This document shows positions 44,361 through 52,912 of a DNA stretch of 64,000 nucleotides, piece by piece; the stretch's first letter is position 1, and the number at the start of each line of letters is the position of its first letter. The position numbers and the translations under genes are program-made. The notes beneath the pieces were generated by a model. The model searched no databases. It was not told the origin of the DNA and saw only the letters and a list, made by a program, of their open reading frames with translations. This DNA comes from Hyphomicrobiales bacterium (GTDB taxonomy: Bacteria > Pseudomonadota > Alphaproteobacteria > Rhizobiales > Rhizobiaceae), in the NCBI GenBank assembly GCA_900473175.1, contig UCKM01000010.1:163577-227576 (forward strand), in the 5' to 3' direction.

Positions 44361-45672
44361 ATTCTTCCCCGCGTTCCTTGCGGAGCTTGTTCCAATAATC
44401 GATACGTTTGCGCAGCTCGCGTTCAAAACCACGCTCCGGCGGGTCGTAGAATGTTTGCCGGCCAAGAGCCTCGGGAAAATAGTTCTGTCCTGAGAACGCA
44501 TCAGGCTGGTCATGGTCATAGGCATAGCCTTTGCCATAGCCTTCGCCCTTCATCAGCTTGGTCGGCGCATTGAGAATGTGCTTGGGCGGAACGAGCGAGC
44601 CATTTTCCTTCGCCGTACGCATGGCTGCCTTATAGGCCGTGTAGACAGCATTGGATTTCGGAGCCGTCGCGAGGTACACACAAGCCTGCGCCAAGGCCAG
44701 CTCACCCTCGGGCGAGCCCAGATAGTCATAGGCGTCCTTCGCAGCATTGCAGATCACAAGGGCCTGGGGATCGGCCAGGCCGATATCTTCAGTTGCCATG
44801 CGAACGAGACGGCGACCAAGATATAGCGGATCTTCGCCAGCATCGAACATGCGGCAAAGATAATAGAGCGCCGCATCAGGATCTGACCCGCGCACCGACT
44901 TATGCAGCGCCGAGATCAGGTTGTAGTGCCCGTCCTGGCTCTTGTCGTAGACGGGCGCGCGCCGTTGCACGATCTCCTGGACACGCAGAGCGTCAAATAT
45001 CTCGCCTTCACGCGCGGCACGCCAGACCTCTTCGGCGAGCGCGAGGATGGCTCTCCCATCGCCGTCGGCCATCCGCACAAGACTTATTCGCGCTTCCTCG
45101 TCGAGCGGCAGCGCTTTGCCCTCATGGCTCTCGGCACGCTCCAGCAGCGAAGCAAGGCTGATCTCATCGTGCGGATGAAACACCAGCACACGCGCGCGCG
45201 ACAACAAAGCGGCATTGAGCTCAAACGACGGATTTTCGGTGGTCGCACCAACGAGGACGATTGTTCCATCCTCCATCACCGGCAGGAAGGAATCCTGCTG
45301 GGCCCGATTGAAGCGATGAATTTCGTCGACGAACAATAACGTCTGACGGCCGGACATCTTGCGCGCCCGAGCCATCTCGAAGGCTTTCTTCAGGTCCGCA
45401 ACACCGGAAAAGATTGCTGAAATCTGCTCGAATACCAGATTGGTCTCATTGGCCAGCAACCTTGCCACCGTGGTCTTGCCGGTGCCGGGCGGACCCCAAA
45501 GAATCATCGAGCCCAAGGAGCCGGATTCGATCATCCGCGTCAAAGCGCCTTCCGGGCCGGTCAGATGCGCTTGCCCCGTGACTTCCTTCAGCGATTTCGG
45601 CCGCAGCCGGTCGGCGAGCGGACGGCTCCTATCGAGGGCCGGATCCTCGCCGACTGAAAACAGATCCGCCAT
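44359..45672 (-). CDS. rarA: Replication-associated recombination protein A (RarA/MgsA AAA ATPase)
   Basis: 437 residues. AAA+ ATPase of the clamp-loader group: Walker A GPPGTGKTTVARLLA, Walker B LLFVDEIHRFNRAQQD, sensor 1 ATTENPSFELN, then the MgsA C-terminal domain (LRKRIDYWNKLR). It acts at blocked replication forks, with SSB as partner. It follows the DegP-like gene on the same strand with 11 bases between, an order also found in other rhizobia, so they may be one transcript despite unrelated tasks. Confidence 0.95.
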   Translation of the reverse strand: MADLFSVGEDPALDRSRPLADRLRPKSLKEVTGQAHLTGPEGALTRMIESGSLGSMILWGPPGTGKTTVARLLANETNLVFEQISAIFSGVADLKKAFEMARARKMSGRQTLLFVDEIHRFNRAQQDSFLPVMEDGTIVLVGATTENPSFELNAALLSRARVLVFHPHDEISLASLLERAESHEGKALPLDEEARISLVRMADGDGRAILALAEEVWRAAREGEIFDALRVQEIVQRRAPVYDKSQDGHYNLISALHKSVRGSDPDAALYYLCRMFDAGEDPLYLGRRLVRMATEDIGLADPQALVICNAAKDAYDYLGSPEGELALAQACVYLATAPKSNAVYTAYKAAMRTAKENGSLVPPKHILNAPTKLMKGEGYGKGYAYDHDQPDAFSGQNYFPEALGRQTFYDPPERGFERELRKRIDYWNKLRKERGEE

Positions 45673-45683
45673 GATGGAGCCTT

Positions 45684-47108
45684 TTACCGAATGACCTGCC
45701 GGATTATGTCACCACCCCGCTCGAAATCGAAGCGCCAAAGCACGGGCTTGCTCGACATCGCTTTTGAAAGGTCCGCAACGGTTTTTACCTCCGTACCATT
45801 GACCCCGCGGATGATATCACCCGGCTGGAGCCCGATACGTGCGGCAGGCGTGTTGGGGAAAACCTTATCCACGGCCACACCGTTCGTATCCGAAGGCAGG
45901 CTTAGCCGGGCCGCGGTGCCCGGCGACAATTTGATCACATGGGCGCCGGACAGCGGGTTCCGCCCCTGAATGAGCATCTGGTTTTCGGGCGAGTCCGCAC
46001 GCGGCTTTTCAAGCACGACGGCGATCGTCTTGTCCTTCGAGCGGCTGAGCACCTCGAGTTTAACGGTCTTTCCGATACCCGCCGTGGTCAATCGGTAGCC
46101 AAGCCCATCCGGATTCTCGATGCGTACGCCGTCCACGGAAAGCACGACGTCGCCAACCAGCAGGCCGCCCTTCTCCGCCGGCCCATCCTTGGTAATGCTG
46201 GTCACCAGCGCACCATAAGGCTGCTTCATGCCAAGGCCTTCGGCTACATCGGGGGTAACGTTCTGGAACGCGGCGCCAATATAGGGCCGCTCAAAGGTGT
46301 CTGCGCCTCCCTTTGCGGTGTCAACAACGGCCCGTACCATGTTGGAGGGAATAGCAAATCCTATACCGATCGAGCCGCCAGAGCGCGAAAAGATCGCAGT
46401 GTTGATGCCGATGAGCTTGCCGCTCATGTCGATCAGCGCACCGCCGGAATTGCCGGGATTGATCGCGGCATCAGTCTGGATGAAAAAGTCGAAATCGGAG
46501 ATTCCGACGCGGGTGCGCGCCTGTGCCGAGACGATGCCACTCGTCACGGTCTGGCCGACACCAAACGGATTGCCGATGGCCAGTACCAGATCACCAACTT
46601 CGACCTTGTCGGAATCCGCCAGTTGCAGCGACGGTAGCGGTTCGCCGGCATCGATCTCCAGAATGGCAAGATCTGTGGATTCATCCTTGAGCAAAACCTT
46701 GGAGTCAAATTCGCGGCCATCGGACAGTGCCACTTTCACCGTTTCGGCATCGCGGATCACGTGATTATTGGTGACGATGATACCGGATGGATCGGCGATC
46801 ACGCCGGACCCAAGCGAGGACTGCACACGCGGCGGACCGTTGAACTGGCCGCCGAAGAATTGCTCAAAGAAGGGATCACCGGCAAAGGGTGAGCGCGTCT
46901 GCACCGCGTGCGCCGCATAGACATTTACAACAGCATTTGCTGTCTGCTTGACCAGGGGCGAAAAGGAGAGTTGCATTTCGCTTCGCGTGGCAGGCAGTTG
47001 CTTGGTCGTATCGCTTGCCGTCTGCGCATATACCGGCGCCACCATTCCGGAAAACATCGCGGTACCGAGGAAAAGCGCTCGCACTGATGCCGAAATCCTC
47101 AAACTCAT
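45684..47108 (-). CDS. Do/DegP-family periplasmic serine protease
   Basis: 474 residues with a signal peptide (RALFLGTAMFSGMVAPVYA, cleavage near 28). The catalytic triad is visible: His116 in TNNHVI, Asp146 in STDLAIL, Ser221 in GNSGGAL. Two PDZ domains follow (residues about 285-370 and 395-470). It degrades or refolds damaged envelope proteins; with two PDZ domains it fits DegP/DegQ rather than DegS. The window cannot tell which of the rhizobial paralogues it is. It lies upstream of rarA. Confidence 0.93.
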   Translation of the reverse strand: MSLRISASVRALFLGTAMFSGMVAPVYAQTASDTTKQLPATRSEMQLSFSPLVKQTANAVVNVYAAHAVQTRSPFAGDPFFEQFFGGQFNGPPRVQSSLGSGVIADPSGIIVTNNHVIRDAETVKVALSDGREFDSKVLLKDESTDLAILEIDAGEPLPSLQLADSDKVEVGDLVLAIGNPFGVGQTVTSGIVSAQARTRVGISDFDFFIQTDAAINPGNSGGALIDMSGKLIGINTAIFSRSGGSIGIGFAIPSNMVRAVVDTAKGGADTFERPYIGAAFQNVTPDVAEGLGMKQPYGALVTSITKDGPAEKGGLLVGDVVLSVDGVRIENPDGLGYRLTTAGIGKTVKLEVLSRSKDKTIAVVLEKPRADSPENQMLIQGRNPLSGAHVIKLSPGTAARLSLPSDTNGVAVDKVFPNTPAARIGLQPGDIIRGVNGTEVKTVADLSKAMSSKPVLWRFDFERGGDIIRQVIR

Positions 47109-47300
47109 GTCAATCTCCCGGTACGTATGAATCAGTCAAATTGTCTCGACCAATGTGGTGATTTCCAGCGGAGATACCAGCCAAGAATCAAAGCAAATTT
47201 GAGACATATGGTCCCCTTTGGCGTATCCAAGTTCCAGCTTCTGGGATCGCAATATCTGAGGTAAGGTCAGCGGTAACGCAGCGGGCTGAGGCATAAGCGG

Positions 47301-48107
47301 ATGACAAGAGGCCAATTCAAGATCTACCGCTGCGCAGTCGCCGGAGTCCATGCGGTTGAGGCTTCGACCGACCACAGCTTTCCACGCCGTTCCCACGACC
47401 AATACGGCGTCGGTCTGATCTATAAAGGTGCCCAGAAATCCTTCAGCGGCCGCGGCATGGTCGAAGCCGGTCCCGGCAATATGATTACCGTCAACCCGGG
47501 CGAGGTGCATGACGGCATGCCGATAGGTGACGGCGGGCGTACGTGGCGAATGCTTTATTTCGATCCGGCCATCATTGTCGACATTGCCAACGATATTTCC
47601 GAGGATTCGGCAGAGGATTACGAGTTCACGCTTCCAGTCATGGCGGATTCTGGCATTACCCCGCTTTTCCGAACGCTCTTTGCGGCGATGACAATCCATG
47701 AAGAGAACCTAGAAGCGATGAAGTGTGAAGAACTGCTGCTTCGAATGCTTTCCCAGATCGCTCATACACGGCAGCGAAACAGGCCGGTCGGCCCCGCATC
47801 GATCAGCCGCGTCCAGGCACTGATTGATGATATGCCCGCCGCGACGGTTTCCCTTGCCGATCTTGCGCGCGCCAGCCGCTTGAGCCGGTTCCAGGTTTTA
47901 CGGGGTTTTGTCAAAGCCACCGGCTTCACGCCGCACGCTTATCTCATGCAGAAACGCATCGACCTCGCCCGCCGCCTGATCATCCGGGGAACCGGTCTCG
48001 CCGAAGCTGCGGCCGCTAGCGGTTTTGCGGACCAAAGCCACATGACGCGCCTGTTTGCGCGCAAATATGGCGTTTCACCCGGTACATACGCGGCTGCCTT
48101 CACCTGA
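47301..48107 (+). CDS. AraC-family transcriptional regulator
   Basis: 268 residues. Same layout as the regulator at 31352: an N-terminal sensor half (SFPRRSHDQYGVGLIYKGAQ; GNMITVNPGEVHDG) and two C-terminal helix-turn-helix units (LADLARASRLSRFQVLRGFV; LAEAAAASGFADQSHMTRLF). It lies upstream of a LysE/RhtB exporter gene on the same strand, 90 bases apart, which is the probable target. Divergent from the protease gene across 192 bases. Confidence 0.92.
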   Translation: MTRGQFKIYRCAVAGVHAVEASTDHSFPRRSHDQYGVGLIYKGAQKSFSGRGMVEAGPGNMITVNPGEVHDGMPIGDGGRTWRMLYFDPAIIVDIANDISEDSAEDYEFTLPVMADSGITPLFRTLFAAMTIHEENLEAMKCEELLLRMLSQIAHTRQRNRPVGPASISRVQALIDDMPAATVSLADLARASRLSRFQVLRGFVKATGFTPHAYLMQKRIDLARRLIIRGTGLAEAAAASGFADQSHMTRLFARKYGVSPGTYAAAFT

Positions 48108-48197
48108 AATCTGCCCTGCCTGCAATCCTGTTCAAGACAGGCCGAACTTGAACAGTTTCAGTCGGATAACTGAGAACCGACCAGAAGGAGAATTGCC

Positions 48198-48809
48198 GTG
48201 GGCATCGAGTTCCTGATTACTTCGTTCATTATCGTCGTCTCGCCAGGCACCGGCGTTGTCTACACCTTGGCGACGGGCCTGTCGCGCGGGGCAAAAGCAA
48301 GCGTTGCCGCAGCATTTGGGTGTACCGTTGGCATCATCCCACATATGGCAGCGGCGATCGGCGGACTGGCGGCGATCCTGCATACAAGCGCTGTTGCGTT
48401 CCACACCTTCAAATATATGGGCGTTGCCTATCTTCTCTACATGGCCTGGAACGCACTGCGTGAGAAAGGTTCGCTCAACGTTGAAAACGAGACCGGCGAG
48501 CGATCCATGCAACAGATCACAATGACCGCGATACTCATCAACATCCTTAACCCCAAACTATCGATCTTCTTCCTGGCCTTCCTGCCGCAATTCGTCAGCG
48601 CTGCCGAGCCGCACCCGGTGTTGCGGATGCTCAGTCTCAGCAGCATCTTCATGCTGATGACCTTTGTAGTGTTCGTCGGCTACGGTCTCTTCGCAGCATC
48701 GGTGCGCGATCAGGTCATATCGCGCCCCCTGGTCCTAACCTGGATGCGAAGGACGTTCGCAGGGGCGTTCGTGGCACTTGGGCTGAAGTTGGCGCTGGCC
48801 GACCGATAA
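48198..48809 (+). CDS. LysE/RhtB-family amino acid exporter
   Basis: 203 residues from a GTG at 48198 that follows AAGGAG by 7 bases. About six hydrophobic helices; the family N-terminus FLITSFIIVVSPGTGVVYTL and the KYMGVAYLLYMAWNAL and NILNPKLSIFFLAFLPQFV motifs are present. It exports an amino acid or small amine; the substrate is not readable. It is adjacent to an AraC regulator that may sense that substrate. It converges on the cysteine-module protein gene, 11 bases between stops. Confidence 0.92.
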   Translation: MGIEFLITSFIIVVSPGTGVVYTLATGLSRGAKASVAAAFGCTVGIIPHMAAAIGGLAAILHTSAVAFHTFKYMGVAYLLYMAWNALREKGSLNVENETGERSMQQITMTAILINILNPKLSIFFLAFLPQFVSAAEPHPVLRMLSLSSIFMLMTFVVFVGYGLFAASVRDQVISRPLVLTWMRRTFAGAFVALGLKLALADR

Positions 48810-48820
48810 TATGGGGCTAG

Positions 48821-49366
48821 TTAACGACCGGCCGATAACACTTTTTGGCATCCGGGCGAAAGACGCGCCATGTTTTCCCGAAGACAAGCAATGCCGCGGC
48901 CACCGCCAAGCGCAACCGACCGACAGAATGCTCTGAAATCCGGGCCGCATTCCTCACGGGCGATCGCCATTTCCTCTCGCGGCGTGAACGCCTTTGGTGC
49001 TGGCGTTGCAGGTGCTGTGGCTGTGGCAGCGGGAGCAGTCCCGGAAGCCGCTGGCGCCGACGACCCCGATCCGATCGCAGCCACCGCCTTTTGGCAGGCG
49101 GACGATAGCGAAGAGCTGTGCTGCTGCAGGCAGGAAAGCGCGGCCTGTCCACCCGGCTGCACGCCCGAGCATTGCGCCATGAAATCCGACCGGCACGCTG
49201 ATTTGATTGCATTCTGCTGAGCTGCCGTCGGCTGCTGCGCGCCCGCGCCTCCCGCGAGGAAACCCGCCACGCACAAGCCGGTCACCATGGTCGCCAGGAG
49301 CTGACCAACTGCACCCCACAAAGAGGGTAGTCTGCCTTGAATTCGTACGTTCCGATACCTTTCCAT
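48821..49366 (-). CDS. Exported protein with two cysteine-rich (GLG1/FGFR-type) modules
   Basis: 181 residues from MERYRNV at 49366, with GGAG at a short distance upstream; the longer frame to 49486 is not needed. A hydrophobic signal (residues 20-43, cleavage near AGA) precedes the mature part. Two modules have identical spacing CX7CX12CX11C: cysteines 58, 66, 79, 91 and 140, 148, 161, 173. They are joined by a Pro/Ala/Thr/Ser linker. Similar repeats occur in the eukaryotic Golgi glycoprotein 1 family and in small rhizobial periplasmic proteins. Function unknown. Convergent with the exporter gene and next to the rplQ terminator. Confidence 0.8.
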   Translation of the reverse strand: MERYRNVRIQGRLPSLWGAVGQLLATMVTGLCVAGFLAGGAGAQQPTAAQQNAIKSACRSDFMAQCSGVQPGGQAALSCLQQHSSSLSSACQKAVAAIGSGSSAPAASGTAPAATATAPATPAPKAFTPREEMAIAREECGPDFRAFCRSVALGGGRGIACLRENMARLSPGCQKVLSAGR

Positions 49367-49487
49367 CGAACTCTCCTCCACAAGACACGATCCTGCGGCA
49401 GAGTGACGGTGCTGGCGGGCGAGTTCAAGTACGTAATAACGGTTACATGCTCGGCGAACGTTGCACAGCCGCATTCGCAGAAACACA

Positions 49488-49512
49488 AAAAGGGGGCACG
49501 GGGCCCCCTTTT
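49488..49512 (-). terminator. Terminator of the alpha operon
   Basis: On the minus strand AAAAGGGGGC and GCCCCCTTTT form a 10-base stem (49488-49497 and 49503-49512) with a five-base loop, followed by a T. It lies 28 bases after rplQ and closes the whole tuf-S10-spc-alpha run. Its symmetric sequence could also stop transcription from the left. Confidence 0.9.
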
Positions 49513-49539
49513 CAAATCGTCGACTGGCTGAAGCGATGC

Positions 49540-49965
49540 TTACGCTGCTTCGGCTTCGTTCGCCTCGGCGGCAACGCGCGCCAGATCCTTGGAACCCTTG
49601 GCGCTGGCATCACGATCAACGAATTCGACGACTGCGAGCGGTGCATTATCACCGGTGCGGAAGCCTGCCTTCATGATGCGAATGTAGCCGCCATTGCGCT
49701 GACCGTAGCGCGGAGCAAGCGTATCGAACAGCTTGGCTACGAGCTTGGCGTCGCGGATGGCCGAAATGGCCTGACGACGGGCGTGCAGATCACCGCGCTT
49801 GCCAAGCGTGACAAGCTTTTCAACGATGGGACGAATTTCCTTGGCTTTGGGCAGCGTTGTCACGATCTGCTCATGCTCAATCAACGATGCAGCCATATTG
49901 GCAAACATCGCCTTACGATGGCTGGCAGTCCGGTTAAGCTTGCGGCCTGAATTACCGTGGCGCAT
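49540..49965 (-). CDS. rplQ: 50S ribosomal protein L17
   Basis: 141 residues, last gene of the operon. The N-terminal [20 protein letters not shown] is the L17 signature, and [20 protein letters not shown] follows. The C-terminal extension rich in Ala and Glu is common in alphaproteobacteria. L17 lies near the peptide exit tunnel. It follows rpoA after 71 bases. Confidence 0.97.
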   Translation of the reverse strand: MRHGNSGRKLNRTASHRKAMFANMAASLIEHEQIVTTLPKAKEIRPIVEKLVTLGKRGDLHARRQAISAIRDAKLVAKLFDTLAPRYGQRNGGYIRIMKAGFRTGDNAPLAVVEFVDRDASAKGSKDLARVAAEANEAEAA

Positions 49966-50036
49966 GAGCCTTCTCCTTAGTTTCTGTTTTTCGGGCTCAC
50001 TGCCCGGGCTTTACAATCGGGCAATTGCCCGGGTTC

Positions 50037-51050
50037 TTAATACTGGTCTTCGTAACGCTTCGCGAGATCTTCGATGTTCTCAGGCGGCCATGAAGGAACT
50101 TCCATACCGAGATGGAGCCCCATGGAAGCCAGAACTTCCTTGATTTCGTTCAACGACTTGCGGCCGAAGTTCGGTGTGCGCAGCATTTCAGCTTCTGTCT
50201 TCTGAATGAGATCGCCAATGTAGACGATGTTATCATTCTTGAGGCAGTTTGCCGAACGTACCGAGAGTTCGAGTTCGTCGACCTTCTTGAGCAGAGCCGG
50301 GTTGAACGCGAGTTCGGTAACCTGTTCCTGCTGGACTTCCTTCTGCGGCTCGTCGAAGTTGACGAAGATCGCCAGCTGGTCCTGAAGAATGCGCGCCGCA
50401 TAGGCAACGGCATCTTCACCGGAGATCGAACCATCGGTCTCGATCTGCAGGATCAGCTTGTCATAGTCGAGAACCTGGCCCTCACGGGTGTTCTCGATCT
50501 TGTACGACACCTTGCGGACCGGCGAGTAGAGGCTGTCGACCGGGATGAGTCCGATCGGAGCATCTTCAGCGCGGTTACGGTCTGCAGGCACGTAGCCCTT
50601 GCCGGTGTTGACGGTGAATTCCATGCGGATTTCAGCGCCTTCGTCCAGCGTGCAGATAACGTGTTCCGGGTTGAGGATTTCGATATCGCCAACCGTCTGA
50701 ATGTCGCCAGCCGTTACAACGCCCGGGCCTTCCTTGCGGACGACCATGCGCTTCGGACCATCGCTTTCCATGTGGATCGCGATTTCCTTGATGTTGAGGA
50801 CGATATCCGTCACATCTTCACGCACGCCGGGGATCGACGAAAATTCGTGCAGAACGCCGTCGATCTGCACAGCTGTCACGGCAGCGCCGCGCAACGACGA
50901 CAAAAGCACGCGGCGCAAGGCATTGCCGAGCGTCAAGCCATAGCCGCGCTCGAGCGGTTCGGCGACGACAGTTGCCTTGGTCTTCGAGCCGGAGGTCTGG
51001 AACTCGACCTTATTCGGCTTGATCAATTCTTGCCAGTTCTTCTGGATCAT
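50037..51050 (-). CDS. rpoA: DNA-directed RNA polymerase subunit alpha
   Basis: 337 residues. The N-terminal domain dimerises and binds beta/beta' ([20 protein letters not shown]). The C-terminal domain contacts UP elements and activators ([32 protein letters not shown]). The start ATG follows a 111-base gap from rpsK that contains a structured hairpin. Located between rpsK and rplQ, the usual alpha-operon order without rpsD. Confidence 0.98.
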   Translation of the reverse strand: MIQKNWQELIKPNKVEFQTSGSKTKATVVAEPLERGYGLTLGNALRRVLLSSLRGAAVTAVQIDGVLHEFSSIPGVREDVTDIVLNIKEIAIHMESDGPKRMVVRKEGPGVVTAGDIQTVGDIEILNPEHVICTLDEGAEIRMEFTVNTGKGYVPADRNRAEDAPIGLIPVDSLYSPVRKVSYKIENTREGQVLDYDKLILQIETDGSISGEDAVAYAARILQDQLAIFVNFDEPQKEVQQEQVTELAFNPALLKKVDELELSVRSANCLKNDNIVYIGDLIQKTEAEMLRTPNFGRKSLNEIKEVLASMGLHLGMEVPSWPPENIEDLAKRYEDQY

Positions 51051-51108
51051 CTAGTTTTTCCCTATCCTTGCCTTTACCACCATCCAATCGTGGCATTGAG
51101 GCGTGGAA

Positions 51109-51141
51109 ACCGCAGAGGAGCTGAAAATCAGCTCATGCGGT
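51109..51141 (-). promoter_or_regulatory. Structured hairpin in the rpsK-rpoA gap
   Basis: Outer arms ACCGCA/TGCGGT enclose a perfect inner stem GAGCTGA-AAA-TCAGCTC, giving 13 pairs with a small internal bulge. It lies between rpsK and rpoA, where no T-run follows, so it is not a normal terminator. A processing or translational-control element is inferred. Confidence 0.55.
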
Positions 51142-51161
51142 CAAATCGTGTCGCAGTAGAA

Positions 51162-51551
51162 TTATACGCGGCGACGCTTGCGCGGGCGGCAGCCATTGTG
51201 CGGGATCGGAGTTACATCGCGGATCGATGTAATCGTGAAACCTGCAGCCTGAAGTGCACGCAGTGCCGATTCACGGCCGGAGCCCGGTCCGCATACCTCA
51301 ACTTCGAGCGAGCGCATGCCGTGTTCCTGGGCCTTCTTGGCGCAATCTTCGGCAGCCATCTGTGCAGCGAAAGGCGTGGATTTACGCGAACCCTTGAAAC
51401 CCTGCGCACCAGCGGAGGACCAAGCAATCGCATTGCCCTGCGCGTCCGTGATGGTGATCATCGTATTGTTGAATGTCGAATTGACGTGGGCAACGCCCGA
51501 CGAAATATTCTTGCGCTCGCGGCGGCGAACGCGCGTGGCTTCCTTGGCCAT
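51162..51551 (-). CDS. rpsK: 30S ribosomal protein S11
   Basis: 129 residues. The S11 signature [20 protein letters not shown] is at residues 20-39, then [17 protein letters not shown], and the C-terminus ends [11 protein letters not shown]. It helps form the platform of the small subunit at the E site. Preceded by a 131-base gap with four successive hairpins, so its translation or mRNA stability may be set separately from rpsM. Confidence 0.97.
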   Translation of the reverse strand: MAKEATRVRRRERKNISSGVAHVNSTFNNTMITITDAQGNAIAWSSAGAQGFKGSRKSTPFAAQMAAEDCAKKAQEHGMRSLEVEVCGPGSGRESALRALQAAGFTITSIRDVTPIPHNGCRPRKRRRV

Positions 51552-51576
51552 GGTAGTCCTTTCAGTTGATCTCGAC

Positions 51577-51674
51577 GCCTCCGTATTTCCAGAGGCTCCA
51601 CCGTGGTTTCAGTTAAAGTGCGAAACCAGCACCAATTCTGCCGAAGGCAGAACCGGCGCAGCAAGCCGCGCCGG
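51577..51674 (-). promoter_or_regulatory. Cluster of four hairpins in the rpsM-rpsK gap
   Basis: Four inverted repeats in 98 bases: GCCTC/GAGGC (51577-51596), GGTTTC/GAAACC (51605-51627), TTCTGCC-GAA-GGCAGAA (51636-51652) and CCGGCGC/GCGCCGG (51653-51674). The last two are perfect 7-base stems placed back to back. No T-run follows. A role in mRNA processing or ribosomal-protein feedback is inferred. Confidence 0.5.
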
Positions 51675-51682
51675 TATGAAAC

Positions 51683-52051
51683 TTACTTCTTCTTGCCGGC
51701 GATTGCCTTGGCAGGACCCTTGCGCGTACGCGCATTGGTGTGGGTGCGCTGACCGCGAACCGGCAGCGAACGACGATGACGCAGACCGCGGTAGCAGCCC
51801 AGATCCATCAGACGCTTGATGTTCATCGAAACTTCACGGCGCAGATCACCTTCAACCTGGTAATCGCGGTCGATCGTTTCGCGAATCTGCAAAACCTCCG
51901 CATCGGTCAACTGATTGACGCGACGCTCTGCAGGAATGCCGACTTTAGCGACGATTTCCTGAGCAAACTTTTGACCAATCCCGTGAATATACTGAAGCGC
52001 GATTACTACGCGCTTGTTCGTCGGGATGTTGACGCCAGCGATACGAGCCAC
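51683..52051 (-). CDS. rpsM: 30S ribosomal protein S13
   Basis: 122 residues from a GTG at 52051 (read as Met) with AGGAG 7 bases before it. The product then starts [10 protein letters not shown] as S13 does everywhere, so the longer frame to 52090 is rejected. Signatures: [16 protein letters not shown] and [21 protein letters not shown]13 contacts the P-site tRNA and the subunit bridge. It follows adk after a 210-base gap. Confidence 0.96.
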   Translation of the reverse strand: MARIAGVNIPTNKRVVIALQYIHGIGQKFAQEIVAKVGIPAERRVNQLTDAEVLQIRETIDRDYQVEGDLRREVSMNIKRLMDLGCYRGLRHRRSLPVRGQRTHTNARTRKGPAKAIAGKKK

Positions 52052-52261
52052 GTCTGTTCTCCTTGTTGACCGGCAGAGCTGGAGTGCCAACGCGGCAGCC
52101 AGATGACGGGATGAAAATTATATTCGGGGACAAACATAAACGATCAGCCCCGAACCTGCTTTACCGGATCGGCGCCGACCGCTTCATATCCAAGCGAATT
52201 TGCGCCGTACTTGAAGGAATCGCCGCGAAAAGTCAACTCCTTCGATGAAATTATGTCAGAC
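52052..52261. other. adk-rpsM interval (no gene)
   Basis: 210 bases. Minus-strand TTGACT at 52231-52236 could be a -35 box for an internal promoter serving rpsM-rpsK-rpoA-rplQ, but no good -10 is seen at the right distance. A stem TTCGGGG/CCCCGAA (52123-52154) with an 18-base loop lies just before rpsM's leader. No coding pattern. Confidence 0.4.
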
Positions 52262-52912
52262 TTATAAATCCGACAGAATTTTTTCGATCGATGCGGTGAC
52301 ATCTTGCATGTCCGCCATGCCATCGACCTTCTTCAACTTGCCCTTGGCATAGTAGTAGCCAATCAAGGGCGAGGTCTGCTTGTAGTATGCTTCAAGGCGC
52401 GTGCGCACCGTTTCGGCATTGTCGTCCGGACGGCGCTTGAACTCCGTCGATCCGCATTTGTCGCAGACACCTGCAACGTGCGGCTTCTTGTTTGTGTCGT
52501 GATAACCGGTGCCGCACTTCGCGCAGGAGTAGCGTCCCGATATGCGCTCGACCAGAACATTGTCGTCGACTTCGAGTTCGATCACGCAATCAAGCTCCAA
52601 GCCCTTGTCAGCCAGCATTTGCTCGACCGCATCGGCCTGAACAAGGGTGCGCGGATATCCGTCGAGGATAAACCCCTTTGCGGCGTCCGGCTGGTCAATG
52701 CGTTCGGAAACGATCGCGTTGACGATTTCATCGGAAACCAGGTTACCGGCATCCATGACGGCCTTGGCCCGACGGCCAACCTCTGTCCCGGCCTTCACGG
52801 CTTCACGCAACATGTCTCCCGTAGAGAGTTGCGGTATGCCAAGTTTGTCTACCAAGCGCTGAGACTGAGTTCCCTTACCTGCCCCCGGTGGTCCGAGAAG
52901 TATTAATCTCAT
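52262..52912 (-). CDS. adk: Adenylate kinase with zinc-type LID
   Basis: 216 residues. It interconverts AMP, ADP and ATP. Walker [10 protein letters not shown] at 7-15, NMP-binding LSTGDMLRE, and [10 protein letters not shown]. The LID domain carries four cysteines, Cys130, Cys133, Cys150, Cys153 (CAKC...CDKC), so it is the zinc-holding long form, unlike E. coli Adk. Its ATG overlaps the secY stop by 4 bases. The secY-adk-rpsM order is the alphaproteobacterial spc operon. Confidence 0.97.
   Translation of the reverse strand: MRLILLGPPGAGKGTQSQRLVDKLGIPQLSTGDMLREAVKAGTEVGRRAKAVMDAGNLVSDEIVNAIVSERIDQPDAAKGFILDGYPRTLVQADAVEQMLADKGLELDCVIELEVDDNVLVERISGRYSCAKCGTGYHDTNKKPHVAGVCDKCGSTEFKRRPDDNAETVRTRLEAYYKQTSPLIGYYYAKGKLKKVDGMADMQDVTASIEKILSDL

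Noticed and set aside
50112..51569. A 485-codon plus-strand frame across rpoA and rpsK
   Set aside because: Antisense to two essential genes and crosses their gap; ribosomal protein codon bias creates long shadow frames.
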